Assembly (NCBI GenBank): GCA_034509495.1
Contig: CM067522.1
Location: 19,212,428-19,276,427, forward strand
DNA length: 64,000 bases
Reading direction: 5' to 3'
Source of the DNA: Acestrorhynchus altus
Lineage: Eukaryota; Chordata; Actinopteri; Characiformes; Acestrorhynchidae
Below are positions 33,846-45,725 of the stretch, piece after piece. Numbering within the stretch: the stretch's first letter is position 1; each line of letters opens with the position of its first letter. Below the pieces are notes generated by a model. It did not search any database. It saw only the letters and a program-made list of their open reading frames with translations, and was not told where the DNA came from. The translations under genes were made by a program, and so were the position numbers.

Positions 33846-34395
33846 GTTAGTAACCAGTATATACACCCACCATCCACATCGTTAACACCACCTCCACAGG
33901 CCGTAGCCCATCACGGTGTACTTCAGTGGTGGTGGCGTGATAGTGTATGGTGCTCCGGTATGAGTGAATCAGGCACAGCAGTGCTGATGTGGTTTTTAAA
34001 CCCCTCAGTGTCACTACTGAGAACCGTCCACCAACCAGAAATATCCAGCTAACAGCGTCCTGTGGGCAGCGTCCTGTAAGCACGGATCTTTGTCCTGTGG
34101 GCGAGGAATCCAAACCGACATTCAGAACATCTAACCGATGTAATCTTGCCCATTAATGATAATCGAGGTCAAATGTTAACGTAAATTAACAGTGATGTTG
34201 ATTTGACCTTCCATCTACAAGGTGGAGCAGCTATTAGAGTGGACAGTGAGTGTTTAAGCCCTCCAGCAGCACTGCTGTCTCTGATCCACTCTTGCCTACC
34301 ACCACGTCAGTGTCACTGCGGTGCTGGGAATGACTCACCACATAATACCTGCTCTGTGGTGGTCTCCAGGGGTCCTGACCATTAAAGACGTACTC
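33846..34395 (+). mobile_element. foldback-type element (family F), interrupted copy
   Basis: Left arm: GTGTATGGTGCTCCGGTATG, TTTTTAAACCCCTCAGTGTC, CCAACCAGAAATATCCAGC. Right arm: CCCTCCAGCAGCACTGCTGT, CCACCACGTCAGTGTCACTG, CCTGCTCTGTGGTGGTC. Centre 34110-34200 carries foreign AT-rich sequence. Opposed arms are partly complementary. Confidence 0.75.
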
Positions 34396-34735
34396 AGTTA
34401 TGGGCTTGGGTTACGAAATTTAACAAGTTCACCAGCTTCAGCTGTTTCCAAATCGTTACCTACACGACTAACGACTGAAGCATTGCTGTTCCTCCGGCCG
34501 CGTTATCAGACCAACCAGAGCAGCGCGGGGTTTTTGGAGGATTGCATTTCTTTAGGCCCGACCTTCTCTCCTATTGGACGGACGTGACTTTGGGCGGAGG
34601 TTGGGAAGTCATTTGTCTAAATGAGAAATCTTGTCTTTTCTGTGTTGTTCTGTTGTTGCTGTTGTTGTCTTTAGTTGACGTAAGTAAACACTTCAGAAGT
34701 TGGGGTAGCAGATCCGCTGTCGCTCGGCGTCGGCT
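34396..34735. other. unique non-coding sequence
   Basis: TTGTTGCTGTTGTTGTC triplet-rich piece near 34650-34670; no gene seen. Confidence 0.4.
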
Positions 34736-35285
34736 CGTTAATGTTGAGCGATTCGGAGAGCGAGTTAATGAGTTCCCCGTAGGCATGCCGGCTGCTCCCC
34801 GCTGGGTCCCTGCGCTCATGTACTTATACATCCTGTCTGCTTTCGAATCAATTACATTTTTATCAGATAGATATGTAATGCGGCTTGATTGAGTTCTCAG
34901 TGCGACAGCCAACTGTGTTTTCGCTAGGCAGGAAACGGAGCCAATTACACCAGGAAGTTTAATCAAATTAAATTCCACTTCACCCAGATGCACTCTTTTG
35001 AGGAACGCAAGCGAAAGTGTTTCTTTGGTAATGCGTTTTGTGTTCTGTAAATGTGTCTGACTCTGTGATGGATTTCTTTTCATAAAGAGGAAATATTTGG
35101 GGCTAAATGAAACATGACGAGCGACATGTCTAATGGAGGACTGATTTTAATCATCTCTCGTATTTGTTTCTCTGTTTGTTTTGATTACTTTCCTCTTCTT
35201 CAACTTTAAGGCTGAAGTGGACAATTTAAATCTACATCGACGATATGTTCAGGGAATCTTTAGCCGCGTACCTTCAATGCGTGCG
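34736..35285. promoter_or_regulatory. candidate conserved non-coding element
   Basis: Long unique stretch with repeated CAATTACA cores (GAATCAATTACATTTT, GAGCCAATTACACC), TAATCAAATTAAATTCC and ATTGAGTTCTCAG. Among the best enhancer candidates in the window by composition. Confidence 0.4.
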
Positions 35286-35289
35286 TGAT

Positions 35290-36530
35290 ATCAGTCCGTA
35301 AACACCTCAGTAAAGACAGACAATGGAATACGTACTACAATAGGAAGTGTTAGTCCATAATAAACACTGCTGTACACTAGAATAGTCAATAAACACCCCA
35401 ATAAACATTCCTATACACTAGAATGGAACAATATTAGTTGATGAACACCTCAATAAACACTTCTATACACTAGAATAGAACATATTTGTCAATGAAACTC
35501 CCCGAAAAACACAACTTTATGCTGAAATATGATAGATCAGCCCATTAACATCTCAATAAAGACTCATATACACTAGACTAAGGAATTTCAGTCCGAAATC
35601 ACCCCAAAGAACACTCCTATCGACTAGAATAGAAGATATTAGTCCATGAACACTTTAATAAACACTCCTGTATGCTAGAATATGAAATATTAGTCTATAA
35701 ACACCTCAAAAAACGCTTCTTTAGACTAGGATAGAAAATATTAGTCCATAAACACCCCCAATTAACACTCCTGTATGCTGAAATATGAGATATTAGTCTA
35801 TAAACACCCCCAATAAACACTCTTGTATGTTGGAATATGAGATATTAGTCTATAAACACCCCCAATAAACACTCCTGTCTGCTGAAATATGAGATATTAG
35901 TCTATAAACACCCCCAATAAACACTCCTGTATGTTGGAATATGAGATATTAGTCTATAAACACCCCCAATAAACACTCCTGTCTGCTGAAATATGAGATA
36001 TTAGTCTATAAACACCCCCAATAAACACTCTTGTATGTTGGAATATGAGATATTAGTCTATAAACACCCCCAATAAACACTCCTGTATGCTGAAATATGA
36101 GATATTAGTCTATAGACACCTCAATAAACACTTCTTTAGACTAGAATAGAACATATTAGTCCATAAACACCCCCAATAAACACTCCTATATACTAGAAAA
36201 TAACATATTAGTCCATAAACACCCCCAATAAACACTCCTATATACTAGAAAATAACATATTAGTCCATAAACACCCCACTGAACACTCAGATACACTAGA
36301 ATAAGAGATATTAGGCCATAAACACCCCACAAAAACACTCCTACACACTAGAATAGAACATATAAGTCCACAAACACCCCAATAGACACTCTGATACACT
36401 AGAATAGGAGACATTAGTCTGTTTAATACCCTCAATAAACACTCCTGTACTGTAGAATAGAACACATTAGTCCATGAACACCTCAGTAAACACTCTATGC
36501 AGCAGGAGATATTAGTGCACTAACACCTCA
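35290..36530. repeat. about 50-bp minisatellite family E, array 2, with dimeric higher-order units
   Basis: Reverse orientation of array 1: TATTAGTCCATAAACACCCC, CAATAAACACTCCTATACAC, TAGAATAGAACA. At 35790-36110 two 52-bp variants alternate, one with TGTATGTTGGAATATG and one with CTGTCTGCTGAAATATG, giving a 104-bp dimer repeated about three times. Confidence 0.95.
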
Positions 36531-36544
36531 GAAGCCTGAGCCTG

Positions 36545-36900
36545 AGAATAAATGCGTGTAGGTTAAGTAGGCCAGTGTGTAATGATGTCACGTTGTTTAA
36601 TCTTTAACATGGGTTTAATGTGTTCTGTGTGTGTGTTGCAGGCAGAGTGTATGGTTGTGTGATGGCAGTGCTGGTGTTGTGTGGATGTGGTGCAGCTGCA
36701 GGCCTCTAGCTGCTCTCTCCTATCAGAACATGCTGGAAATGATGTTTTAGTGTCTTCATTAAAGCCTCTGCAGTCTCTCCGCTGCTGCAGTTCGGCTCTA
36801 TGAAGCGAGCCATTATGAGCCATTATGACCCTGAATCTCAGGGCACCGAGGAACACTGCATAATTTGATTAGCGTTATTAATCAAGTGGAATATCCCCCT
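36545..36900. promoter_or_regulatory. candidate conserved non-coding element
   Basis: Unique block with ATGAGCCATTATGAGCCATT (short tandem) and TTTGATTAGCGTTATTAATC. AG/GT pairs are present but give no open exon. Confidence 0.3.
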
Positions 36901-36916
36901 GCCCTCCTTCTGCCTC

Positions 36917-36917
36917 G

Positions 36918-36957
<40 letters not shown>
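36917..36957. repeat. (TC)n microsatellite
   Basis: Pure TC dinucleotides. Confidence 0.95.
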
Positions 36958-36961
<4 letters not shown>

Positions 36962-36989
36962 GCTCCCCGTCCCTCCTAGTTCTGATTTC

Positions 36990-37740
36990 CTTCTTACATT
37001 TATTGACACGTTTGTTTATTCATTCATTTTTTCCATTTGCTCATTCATTCGTTTACTTGTCCGTTCATGTTTTCATTCATCTGTTCATTTACTCACATAC
37101 TCTTCATTCGTCTATTCAGTTCATTTTTTCACGTGTTCATCCATCACTGTCCTCATCCATCAATCTGTTCATTTTATCTGTTCATTCGTCCATTCATTCC
37201 CCCCCCCTTTCGAATGCATTCGTTCATGTATTTGTTCGTTCGTCAATATCCTCGTTCATTCTGTCATTTCGTCTGTTCATTCGTCCATTCATTTACTCAT
37301 TTCATGTGTTTATTCAGCTGATCGTTTAACTCTGTCTTGGTTGTTCCTTTATTTACTTTCGTTCACTCATCTATTCATTTATCCAGGGAATCCTTCTTTT
37401 CTGACCTGTTCATTTGTCCTTTATTTCACTCACATCATTTACTCACGATCCATTCAGTGATTCATTCATTCATGTTCTGTATGTCTAATCATTCATTCAT
37501 TTACTCGTTCTTTCATTGTCTGCTGTGTTTTCTGTCTTTTCACTCATTCCTTCTTTACTTACTACTAATTACCCTCATTTACTTATTCATTCACTAATCC
37601 ATCCAGCCACGAATTCCATCCATCCATCCGTTCACCTATTCCTTCCTTTATGAACTGATCCTTTCTTTCACTCATTCACTCGTCTGTTTGTACACTTCAT
37701 TCATTCATTCATTCATTCATTCATTCATTCACCCCCTTTC
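36990..37740. repeat. decayed (TTCA)n tetranucleotide region
   Basis: TTCATTCGTTCATT, GTTCATTTACTCA and related words for 750 bp, ending in a perfect ATTC run (37697-37730). The long Phe/His/Ser open frames are artefacts. Confidence 0.9.
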
Positions 37741-37759
37741 TGTTTCACATTCATTCTCG

Positions 37760-37790
<31 letters not shown>

Positions 37791-38029
37791 GTCTGTTCGA
37801 TGTAATGGATGACCAGCAACCCGTATTCATTCATTCATCATTCCTCCTCTCTCTATCTCTCTCTCCTTTTTTGTTTACATTGAACACCCGCTGCGCCACG
37901 TTCTGTTGTTAGAACCTGATTATTTCTGTTTAAAAACAGTGATTTACTGCCCTCCCCCACACACTCACGCCTCAGAACCCCCCCACCTCCACCCCCTGCC
38001 CACATCGGACCCTCCACATAAATCAATGG
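37741..38029. other. unique sequence with TC and C-rich runs
   Basis: TC at 37766-37790; C-rich near 37950-38000. Confidence 0.45.
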
Positions 38030-38430
38030 AGATGAAAGTTCGGTAATTGCGCTCGCTGGGAGGGATTTGAGTGGAATTGCACTATGAATTTTTTAGAGGG
38101 AATTTTTACTAGCTGTTGAGCGAGGTTGGGGGGTTGGAGTGGGGTGGTTGAGGGGTGTACAGGGGGACAGGGGTGGGGGGACGCAGAGGATTTATGGCCT
38201 GACTTCTTCATTACTGAAGTCATTTTGCTGTAGATGATAGCAGGGAGCCCAGAGGGGGCCGCCAATCCCACCGCAGTGGCAGCAGCGCTGGTTTTTAACC
38301 TGACTAATCTTTCGTGGAGAAGATTCCACTGCGGCATTTTTAATGCTGCATTAGAGCTGCTGCTCGGCTGCCAGAGAGGAGAAACAAGAGGTTCTCGTTC
38401 AGCGGGAGGTGCTGACCAGGTCAGACGCTC
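38030..38430. promoter_or_regulatory. candidate conserved non-coding element
   Basis: Two unique blocks around a G-rich run (38125-38190). Motifs: CGGTAATTGCGCTC, GTGGAATTGCACTATGAATT, TCTTCATTACTGAAGTCATT (partly palindromic), CTGACTAATC and GCATTAGAGC. It reads like a vertebrate enhancer; no alignment was possible. Confidence 0.4.
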
Positions 38431-38735
38431 CAGAAAACAGCAGCTGTAGTAGAGGGTGAGGTTAAAGGGGCGGTCAGTAGGTTGTTTACAGGATTATTAT
38501 CTCCTTGATATTGTTGTCCTACGTGATGTTCTTCACCAGCAGACTCTCTGAAGTCCTTCTGTTTTGTCGCTGGAGCAGGAGCTCAAGCTCTGAGCTGATC
38601 TTCTGTCTCAACTTGTGGTCAAGACTTATGTTCAAAGCCCTGTCTGATTAGTTTTGACTACATCCCAAGGCATGATGCTCCCACCACCATGCTTAACTGG
38701 TGGTTCTGTGTTCATTGTGTTGAAGGAGGGAGAGA
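38431..38735. other. unique sequence with a Tc1-like phrase
   Basis: GGCATGATGCTCCCACCACC followed by ATGCTTAACTGG (38671-38702) resembles text found in fish Tc1-type elements; too short for a call. Confidence 0.3.
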
Positions 38736-38737
38736 GA

Positions 38738-38810
38738 GGATGGGTGAGAGAGAGAGAGAGAGGGAGTGAGAGAGAGAGAGAGAGCGAGAGAGGGCGAGAG
38801 AGGTTGTTTG
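38738..38810. repeat. (GA)n microsatellite
   Basis: GA with GGGAGTGAG and GCGAG interruptions. Confidence 0.9.
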
Positions 38811-39094
38811 TGGTTGTGTTGGGCTGACAGCACCGCTGCTCTCTCTGACACTGCAGGGAGGGAAAATGCTCTTCTTCATTAGAGCTGACAAATCTTCCTC
38901 TTCTCCCCCCACGTGCTCACTCTCTTTTTTGCTGTATTTCTCTTTCTCTGTCTGTCTGTGTCCACCTGTTTGTTTCTGTCCATCAAGACCTCGCAGCTCT
39001 AAACAACATCCCTCTATCCGTCCTTATCCGTCTAAAACCCCCCACCACCACCACCATCCACCCACTGCTCCACCCCCCGAGTGCATAGCTGGCA

Positions 39095-39350
39095 AGAGAA
39101 AGAACGACGTGCCAAAATATTAAGACCATCTTTTGCTCATATGTCCATTGACGGTGGACAGGGTTTAGCATGGACACTATGACTGGTCTACAGCTGTGCA
39201 GCTCCGTGACACAGTACGGGGTGCTGCACTGTGTCTTGTGACATGTTGGGTTCTGTCTTTAAAGTGATGCACTGTTTGGACAAAAGTATTGGGACACCTG
39301 CTCGTTCATCGGGGGGTATTAAACGGGTTAATCGTGCTGGAGGAACTGTC
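39095..39350. mobile_element. family D fragment followed by an M1 MITE end
   Basis: GACGTGCCAAAATATTAAGA and GGTGCTGCACTGTGTCTTG resemble family D text; then TTTGGACAAAAGTATTGGGA plus CACCTGCTCGTTCATC (39273-39308) is an M1 outer end, followed by GGAGGAACTGTCTCTACC, also M1. Confidence 0.55.
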
Positions 39351-39724
39351 TCTACCAGATAAATGAATAAATAAAGTAATATTATTTTCGTGAGATTGGA
39401 CGCATGAAATGTTATTATGAGACACCGAGCGCATGTTCCAGTCTGGATGTATGAACGCAGCCAATGGAAAAATAATCCAGAACCGCTCTAAGCAGTCCAG
39501 CGCAGAATTGTACAGCACAACCTTAGGAACCATTTGGCCCTGCAGTGGAAAAGAGGCCTGAGGTTGGGGGTTCTGAATAGTGGGAGAACTGGGAATGACT
39601 AAATTGGAGACAGGGATGTTACTGGTTTCTCTTTATTACGTCCTACAGTGATATGTAATGTTCTCACAGGAAATGGATGGAAAATGAGACGCAGTTGAGC
39701 CTCAGCTCTGCAGAACAGCATCGT

Positions 39725-39765
<41 letters not shown>

Positions 39766-39904
39766 GTTAACACTCCAGACCTGCCAGGTTTCATTCCTCC
39801 GTCTGCCCCACCAGCGCTCAATTTTACACTCCACTAGACTGAGAAGCACAGAGTCTAAATCTATCAGCCTGAGAGAGACCGGGGGTGGGGGGAGGGGATG
39901 AAGT

Positions 39905-39935
<31 letters not shown>

Positions 39936-40439
39936 AAAAAAAGCAATAGGGAGATTGAGGAAGGGGAAAAGAGAGAGAGATATTTGCAGAGGGAGAGAGA
40001 GAGAGTAGATGGTGTGTTAATGTGTCACAGTATGGAGTGATGGAAGACTTCTCTACCTGATAAAATTCGTCTCTTTTTCGTAAAACGGGAGGATTCGGGA
40101 GGATTTGAGGGTAAATGGGGTAAAAATGGGGTAAAAGCTTTGGAATTCTCATCTGGAGAGGGTTACGACTGCTGTCGCCATACCGCTCCACAGCCTAATC
40201 AATAACACTGCAAGATCACACCATGTTATACTGTAGTGAATTTATCACCTACTGAATCCTCACAGATTCACTATTTAACTATCGGAACCCAACATCCGCA
40301 CTTTGCCGCAGCTACATGACGATTTTCTAGGCTTCATGACTCACGATCAGAATAACCTACTGGGTGTCATCAAGCAGTCATCAAGCCAGCTGAGAAAAAT
40401 GGCTGAAATCCACGGAGTTAAATCCCAGTTTAATTCAGG
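39351..40439. other. unique sequence with TC (39727-39763) and GA (39903-39931) tracts
   Basis: The two tracts, TC then GA about 140 bp apart, are complementary and make the two opposed frames of 74 and 175 codons. No exon features. Confidence 0.5.
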
Positions 40440-40581
40440 GAGGGGCTGCTCATTCTCTTTCTTTACACAGTGTTCAAAGTCATGAGACAATAAAATACTG
40501 ATACAGACATAATAATAAAAATGATCATCATAAAAGACATGTAGGTTATTTTTGGTACCACTGTCAAGCATTTTGAAGAAT

Positions 40582-40616
<35 letters not shown>

Positions 40617-40725
40617 AATATTATTATTATTAATATCCTTGTCAACCTCATGATTACAAATATTTCATCAGAATTATTGCATTTTCAGCTCAAAAACACT
40701 GTGGATAATCAATTTCCAGCAGGAT
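40440..40725 (-). repeat. dispersed repeat (family U), inverted relative to the copy at 59.7 kb
   Basis: Reverse complement shows AGTGTTTTTGAGCTGAAAAT, ATATTTGTAAT, CATTCTTCAAAAT, TGTCTTTTAT, and TTTGAACACTGTGT with AAAGAAAGAG, in the same order as 59695-59960. An (ATT)n run (40583-40634) sits inside this copy only. Confidence 0.65.
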
Positions 40726-41990
40726 TTCTGAAGTGTGAAGTGAAACGTTGATATTCGTTATTGAATTCTGTTAATATTTACATTTTAAACCAAGACAAAT
40801 TTGAGAAGCAAATTGTTGTGGGTACAAAGGTTCGTCAAAATACGAAACCTATGGAAATGTCCCCAAGCAAATGAGCAATTTTGAAGACCTTTCCTTCTGA
40901 TGAGCTGATCTGGCCACATCATTTATATATTTTTCTTGATTTTCTATCTAAAATTATAAATAAATAAATATTAAAATGTAAATATGTTTAATAAAAATAA
41001 TGCAAATGTCTGATTTGCCAGAAATAAATGCGTTTTGTATTTAAAGTTTTAGAACTTGTCCATGTCCTCAAACGTTTATGCTTATATTGTTCTCAAAACC
41101 ACTGAGAAAACAATCCTAACTGGACAATTTTCTGTTTTGTTTGCCAGATTTAACTATTTAGGTTTCTGTGGAACTAAAGCTGTAAAATATACTGTAATAC
41201 TGTAAAGCCCACGCTTCACTCTGTAATAAACAACATCAGTTTTTAGGCCCTAAAATAGAAGTCTGTGGGACAAGGTATGTTAAAGTTTCCAAATCATTTG
41301 CTATAGTTTCTGCATTAATATCTAAATTAACAGTTCAGTGGTTTAAACTCCAACACAACTAAAATTAGAGGCGTGTCCTTATAAATTGTAGAAACCCTGT
41401 GAAAGTTCATCACTGGATGGCAGTAATGCTGCTTTCAAAGAGCAACAACAACGTCCACCCTCACGTCCAGTGTTATTTTGGGGGCCGTAGAAAACCTACA
41501 GAAAGTGAAACACCCACTTACTTTACTTCCACCACTTTTGTTTTTACCTCTTTGGGAAATGTGCTTTTGACCCGTCTGCTGTATTAACAACTGGCCAAAC
41601 TCACAGTGTTGGTCTTTGGTGGTCAGAGTTCTGGCACATGTGAGGGTTCTTTAAAGGAGCTCAAGGCAAAAAGACTAAAAGGAGAGGAGGGGGTCTAATT
41701 TACTGCAGCCCCTCCACAGTTAGAGACTGACTGGTGAAAAAATAACCCTGAAAGGGGTATTCTCTGGATTTTATGAAAGCCCACCCCCAACTGGGCCTTC
41801 ACAGTAGACGTGTCCGTCTCTCAGCCAGACCTGCTCCAATCAGTGACCTTGAAAATACAAGGAAGCGGTTTGTGACGGCTCCCTGGGTAACGGACTGGGT
41901 TCACATGGTAACTGGCAGCTTGACTCCATCAGTCGGGCCGTGGCATCAACTCCAAAGCAGATTTTGTTTGTGTGTGTGTGTGCGTGTGTG
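40726..41990. other. long unique AT-rich sequence
   Basis: About 1.2 kb without arrays or recognised elements. Octamer ATGCAAAT at 41000-41007. A short GTGTGTGC run is at 41967-41998. Confidence 0.5.
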
Positions 41991-42025
41991 TGTGTGTTCT
42001 GGAGTCGAGCCAAATCTGACAGATT

Positions 42026-43335
42026 AGTCCACAAACGACCTCAATAAACACTCCTGTATGCAAGAATATGAGATATTAGTCCATAAACACCATCAATAAA
42101 CATGCCAATACCTTAGAATTGAATGCACTAGTCCATAAACACCTCAGTAAACACTCATATGCACTAGAATATGAGATATTATTCAATAAACACCTTCAGA
42201 AAACACTCTTATACACTAGAATAGGAGATATTAGTCCATTAACACCCCAAATAAACACTCTTACATTAGAGATATTAGTTCCATAAACACTCTTATACAC
42301 TGGAATAGGAGATATTAGTCCATTAACACCCCAAATAAACACTCTTACACTAGGAGATATTAGTCCATAAACACTCTTATACACTGGAATAGGAGATATT
42401 AGTCCATTAACACCCCAAATAAACACTCATATACACTAGAATAGAGATATTAGTCCATAAACACTACAAACACTACTATAAACACTCAAATAAACACTCT
42501 TATACACTGGAATAGGAGATATTAGTCCATTAACACCCCAAATAAACACTCATATACACTAGAATAAGATAAATTCATCCATAAACACCTCAATTAACAC
42601 TCTTACACTAGGAGATATTAGTCCATAAACACTCTTATACACTAGAATAGAGATATTAGTCCATAAACAGTACAAACACTACTATAAACACTCAAATAAA
42701 CACTCTTATACACTAGAATAGGAGATATTAGTCCATTAACACCCCAAATAAACACTCATATACACTAGAATAGAGATATTAGTCCATAAACACTACAAAC
42801 ACTACTATAAACACTCAAATAAACACTCTTATACACTAGAATAGGAGATATTAGTCCATTAACACCCCAAATAAACACTCATATACACTAGAATAAGATA
42901 AATTCATCCATAAACACCTCAATTAACACTCTTACACTAGGGAGATATTAGTCCATAAACACTCTCTTATATTACTGGAATAGGAGATATTAGTCCATAA
43001 TCACTCCAATAAACACTCTAAAACACTAGAATAGAGATATTAGTCCATAAACATTCCAATAAACACTCTAAAACACTAGAATAGGAGATATTAGTCCATA
43101 AACACTCCAATAAACACTCTTATACACTAGAATAAGAGATATTAGTCCATAAACACTCCAATAAACACTCTTATACACTAGAATAAGATAAATTAATCCA
43201 TAAACACCTCACTAACACTCTTACACTAGGATATGTTTGTCCATAAACACTCTTATACACTGGAATAACAGATATTCATCCATAAACATGCCAATAAACA
43301 CTTCTATACTCTAGAATATGAGGTATTAGTGAGTA
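42026..43335. repeat. about 50-bp minisatellite family E, array 3, with higher-order structure
   Basis: AGGAGATATTAGTCCATAAA, CACCTCAATAAACACTCTTA, TACACTAGAAT, same orientation as array 2. Longer blocks repeat: ACTACAAACACTACTATAAA recurs at about 42460, 42668 (as AGTACAAAC) and 42800 with the same flanking variants, so segments of several units were duplicated together. Confidence 0.95.
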
Positions 43336-43477
43336 ACCATCCTGACAAGTCTTTAAGCTGAACATGTTCGGATGTGTTGTTTTATTTTTTAATGGGCAGA
43401 TTTGTTCGTTAACGTTTTTATTTCTTGGCTGTGTCATATAAATATTTAACCGTAGTTTTCCAGACTTTCTTTTCTTT

Positions 43478-43479
<2 letters not shown>

Positions 43480-43531
<52 letters not shown>

Positions 43532-43734
43532 ATTTCAGACCATAATGAGCCAGAGGAGATGGAAATATCTCCACAGCCTCGTGTCTGTTATCCCGCTGCC
43601 TGCCGTCGCCTTCAAAACATCCTGATGGAACATCTGCAGGAAAGACAAAAAAAATCCGAATCCCAGCGAACAGCAGATTGGGCTGGATCCTGGACGATGA
43701 TTAGATCGCCTAAACGTTTGTAGCCGCCTCGTCT

Positions 43735-43788
<54 letters not shown>
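43480..43788. repeat. two (GT)n microsatellites
   Basis: GT at 43480-43529 and 43738-43788; the 200 bp between them are unique. Confidence 0.95.
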
Positions 43789-43789
<1 letters not shown>

Positions 43790-44314
43790 TGAACTTGAAG
43801 TTGTGTTAGAGCTCGCTGTGAGTAGCGCCCTCTGTGTGTTAGCAAGTTAGTGCTAATTGGGTAATTAGTTCTTCGCGCCAGCCGAGTAAATCATGTGCTG
43901 ACGCCGAGCGCCTGTGATGTGAAGTTTCGCCATGTTGACGGATGTTGTAAGTCTCAGGGAGGAGCTGCTGGAGTAAAAGTCTGCAAATTAGGCGTGGGAG
44001 ATTTCTAGAGCATGAAAGTGAACACCATTGTGACCATGTCCCGCGACAGGATGCTGACGGACTGGCTTCCGGTTCTGAAATGCATTCAAAAACCAAATTC
44101 ACGCCATTACTTGATCTGTACGAAGCTGGTGTATCAGAAACCATCGCTCAGAGACCATCGTTCAGTGTCAGAAACCCGCACTATAAACAAAACACCTGAC
44201 ATCATCATATTTCCAAAAGTATCTGGACTCCCGGCCATCACACCTACACGAATTCGTGATAATGTTCCTATAACCAATTTCCATCAGGAGCCATATTTGT
44301 TGTGAATAGGGAAT
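43789..44314. other. unique sequence, possible regulatory block and MITE scraps
   Basis: GTGCTAATTGGGTAATTAGT (43849-43868) has two homeodomain-type cores. CCAAAAGTATCTGGACTCCC (44213-44232) resembles an M1 end. Confidence 0.35.
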
Positions 44315-44530
44315 GATGCACGTGGGGACACATGAAGCTTGTGTGCACCATTTTGTTTTGCTGGGCAGCCAACGCACTCGGTGGAAAGGGTCCCAAGCTC
44401 CGACAATGGCTGACAGACGCCTGTGCCAGGCAGCATTGCATTGGAGTGTGATGTGGGGAGAGCGCCATCTACCCACCCAGAGAGCATGGTCAGTTTGCTC
44501 TCCTTCAGACTCGCTGACGATGGCAAGCAG
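44315..44530 (-). mobile_element. SINE-like repeat (family S1), reverse orientation, diverged
   Basis: The reverse complement carries GTAGATGGCGCTCTCCCCAC, ATCACACTCCAATGCAATGC, CAGGCGTCTGTCAGCCATTG and GAGTGCGTTGGCTGCCCAGC, the order seen in the 24.6 and 58.2 kb copies. Confidence 0.6.
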
Positions 44531-44905
44531 CATGACCCAGGATTCAGACCAGGATTCAGATCATAGTGGTAGTGCATTAGACCACAGAATGACTTTGATT
44601 CACTTTAGAATCATGAGGTTTAGAAGAAAGGTTCACAAAACCTGCCGTAACACTTACAGTTGTCTAGGGCAGCTCTAGCTTAGTGAAGTGTCGCGTAGTC
44701 TCAGAAGCACCATGTCAGAGTCACGTTGAGCTCCTCAGAATGTCCCACTCCCCCACTTTTATTTTATTCATTTTATTAAAATTGTATTCGTTCATTAGCC
44801 TCAAAGCTAAAGACCCTGACTATCACTTTACATCGAGCGCATTTGATTGCATGCACGAACGTATAAAAGGTCTAGAAAACGCTGCACGCACTTGTTCCCA
44901 GACCA

Positions 44906-44955
<50 letters not shown>

Positions 44956-45403
44956 GAAAGACAGCTGAGAGACAGACAGCGCTGGCCGGTGTTAAATCAT
45001 TCTTACAGAAGCTTTAATTGATGCTGCCGGGAGGCATATGTGGAGCCATATGGAGCTCAGACCCGCGGGAGGGTTACAACAGACAGCGCGCGCGCACACA
45101 CACACACACACACACAAAAACCTGGCACATTTACAAACACTGGGCCAATACACATCAACACAGTGATAGAGATTGACAGAGATGGGAAAGTGACAGTTGT
45201 GGTGTTTTTGTCATTTCTAACATAATTAGAAGGTCTAATTATGTCTAATGAAATGAAAAACACAGAGTTTTCGTTCATTTTTAGTCCGTGGTCGAAGGGG
45301 TGGGACGTGTGATGCTTTGCTTAGGGTCCTTGCAAATATGAAAGTATAATGGGGTGTATTATTTTGACAGTCCCTCTTCTTTAGAGGACATTGATATACA
45401 CAC
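44531..45403. other. unique sequence with (CA)n tracts at 44908-44951 and 45090-45116
   Basis: The second CA tract is preceded by GCGCGCGC. No gene recognised. Confidence 0.55.
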
Positions 45404-45725
45404 ACTGTGTCCAAATATTTGTGGACACTCCTTCTAAGGAATGCATTCATCTCCTTTAAGTTGCACCCATTGTTGATGGGCTAGAGGGGTATGAAGCCCC
45501 CCAGCAGTGGAGCTGTGTTCTCTTGAATGATGGTGCTCCGTCCAATTATTCTGTGATGAGGTGGGGATGAGGTGTGATGGTGATCATCCAACATCCTGAC
45601 CTCACTAACGATCCTGTTGCTGTATACAATCAAATCCTCACAGCAACGCTCTACAATCTAGTAGAAAGTCTTTCCTGGACAGTAGAGACAGTTACTCCAA
45701 CAGTGAAGTATTTTAATGCTCCATT
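45404..45725 (-). mobile_element. M1 MITE, nearly continuous copy
   Basis: GTGTCCAAATATTTGTGGAC, ACTCCTTCTAAGGAATGCAT, GTTGCACCCATTGTTGATGG, GCTAGAGGGGTATGAAGCCC, GATGGTGATCATCCAACATC, CTGACCTCACTAACGATCCT, CAATCAAATCCTCACAGCAA and TAGTAGAAAGTC in the canonical order. The best reference copy of the family in this window. Its last part is missing. Confidence 0.8.

Noticed and set aside
34571..35083. 170-residue minus-strand frame
   Set aside because: Non-repetitive, but no recognisable domain, no splice sites and many Asn/Thr/Arg residues from AT-rich text; better explained as a chance frame in a candidate regulatory block.
36630..36720. Possible exon after GTGTGTTGCAG
   Set aside because: No matching donor with an open frame and no recognisable peptide.
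36865..37597. 154- and 86-residue Phe/His/Ser-rich frames
   Set aside because: Translation of decayed TTCA repeats.
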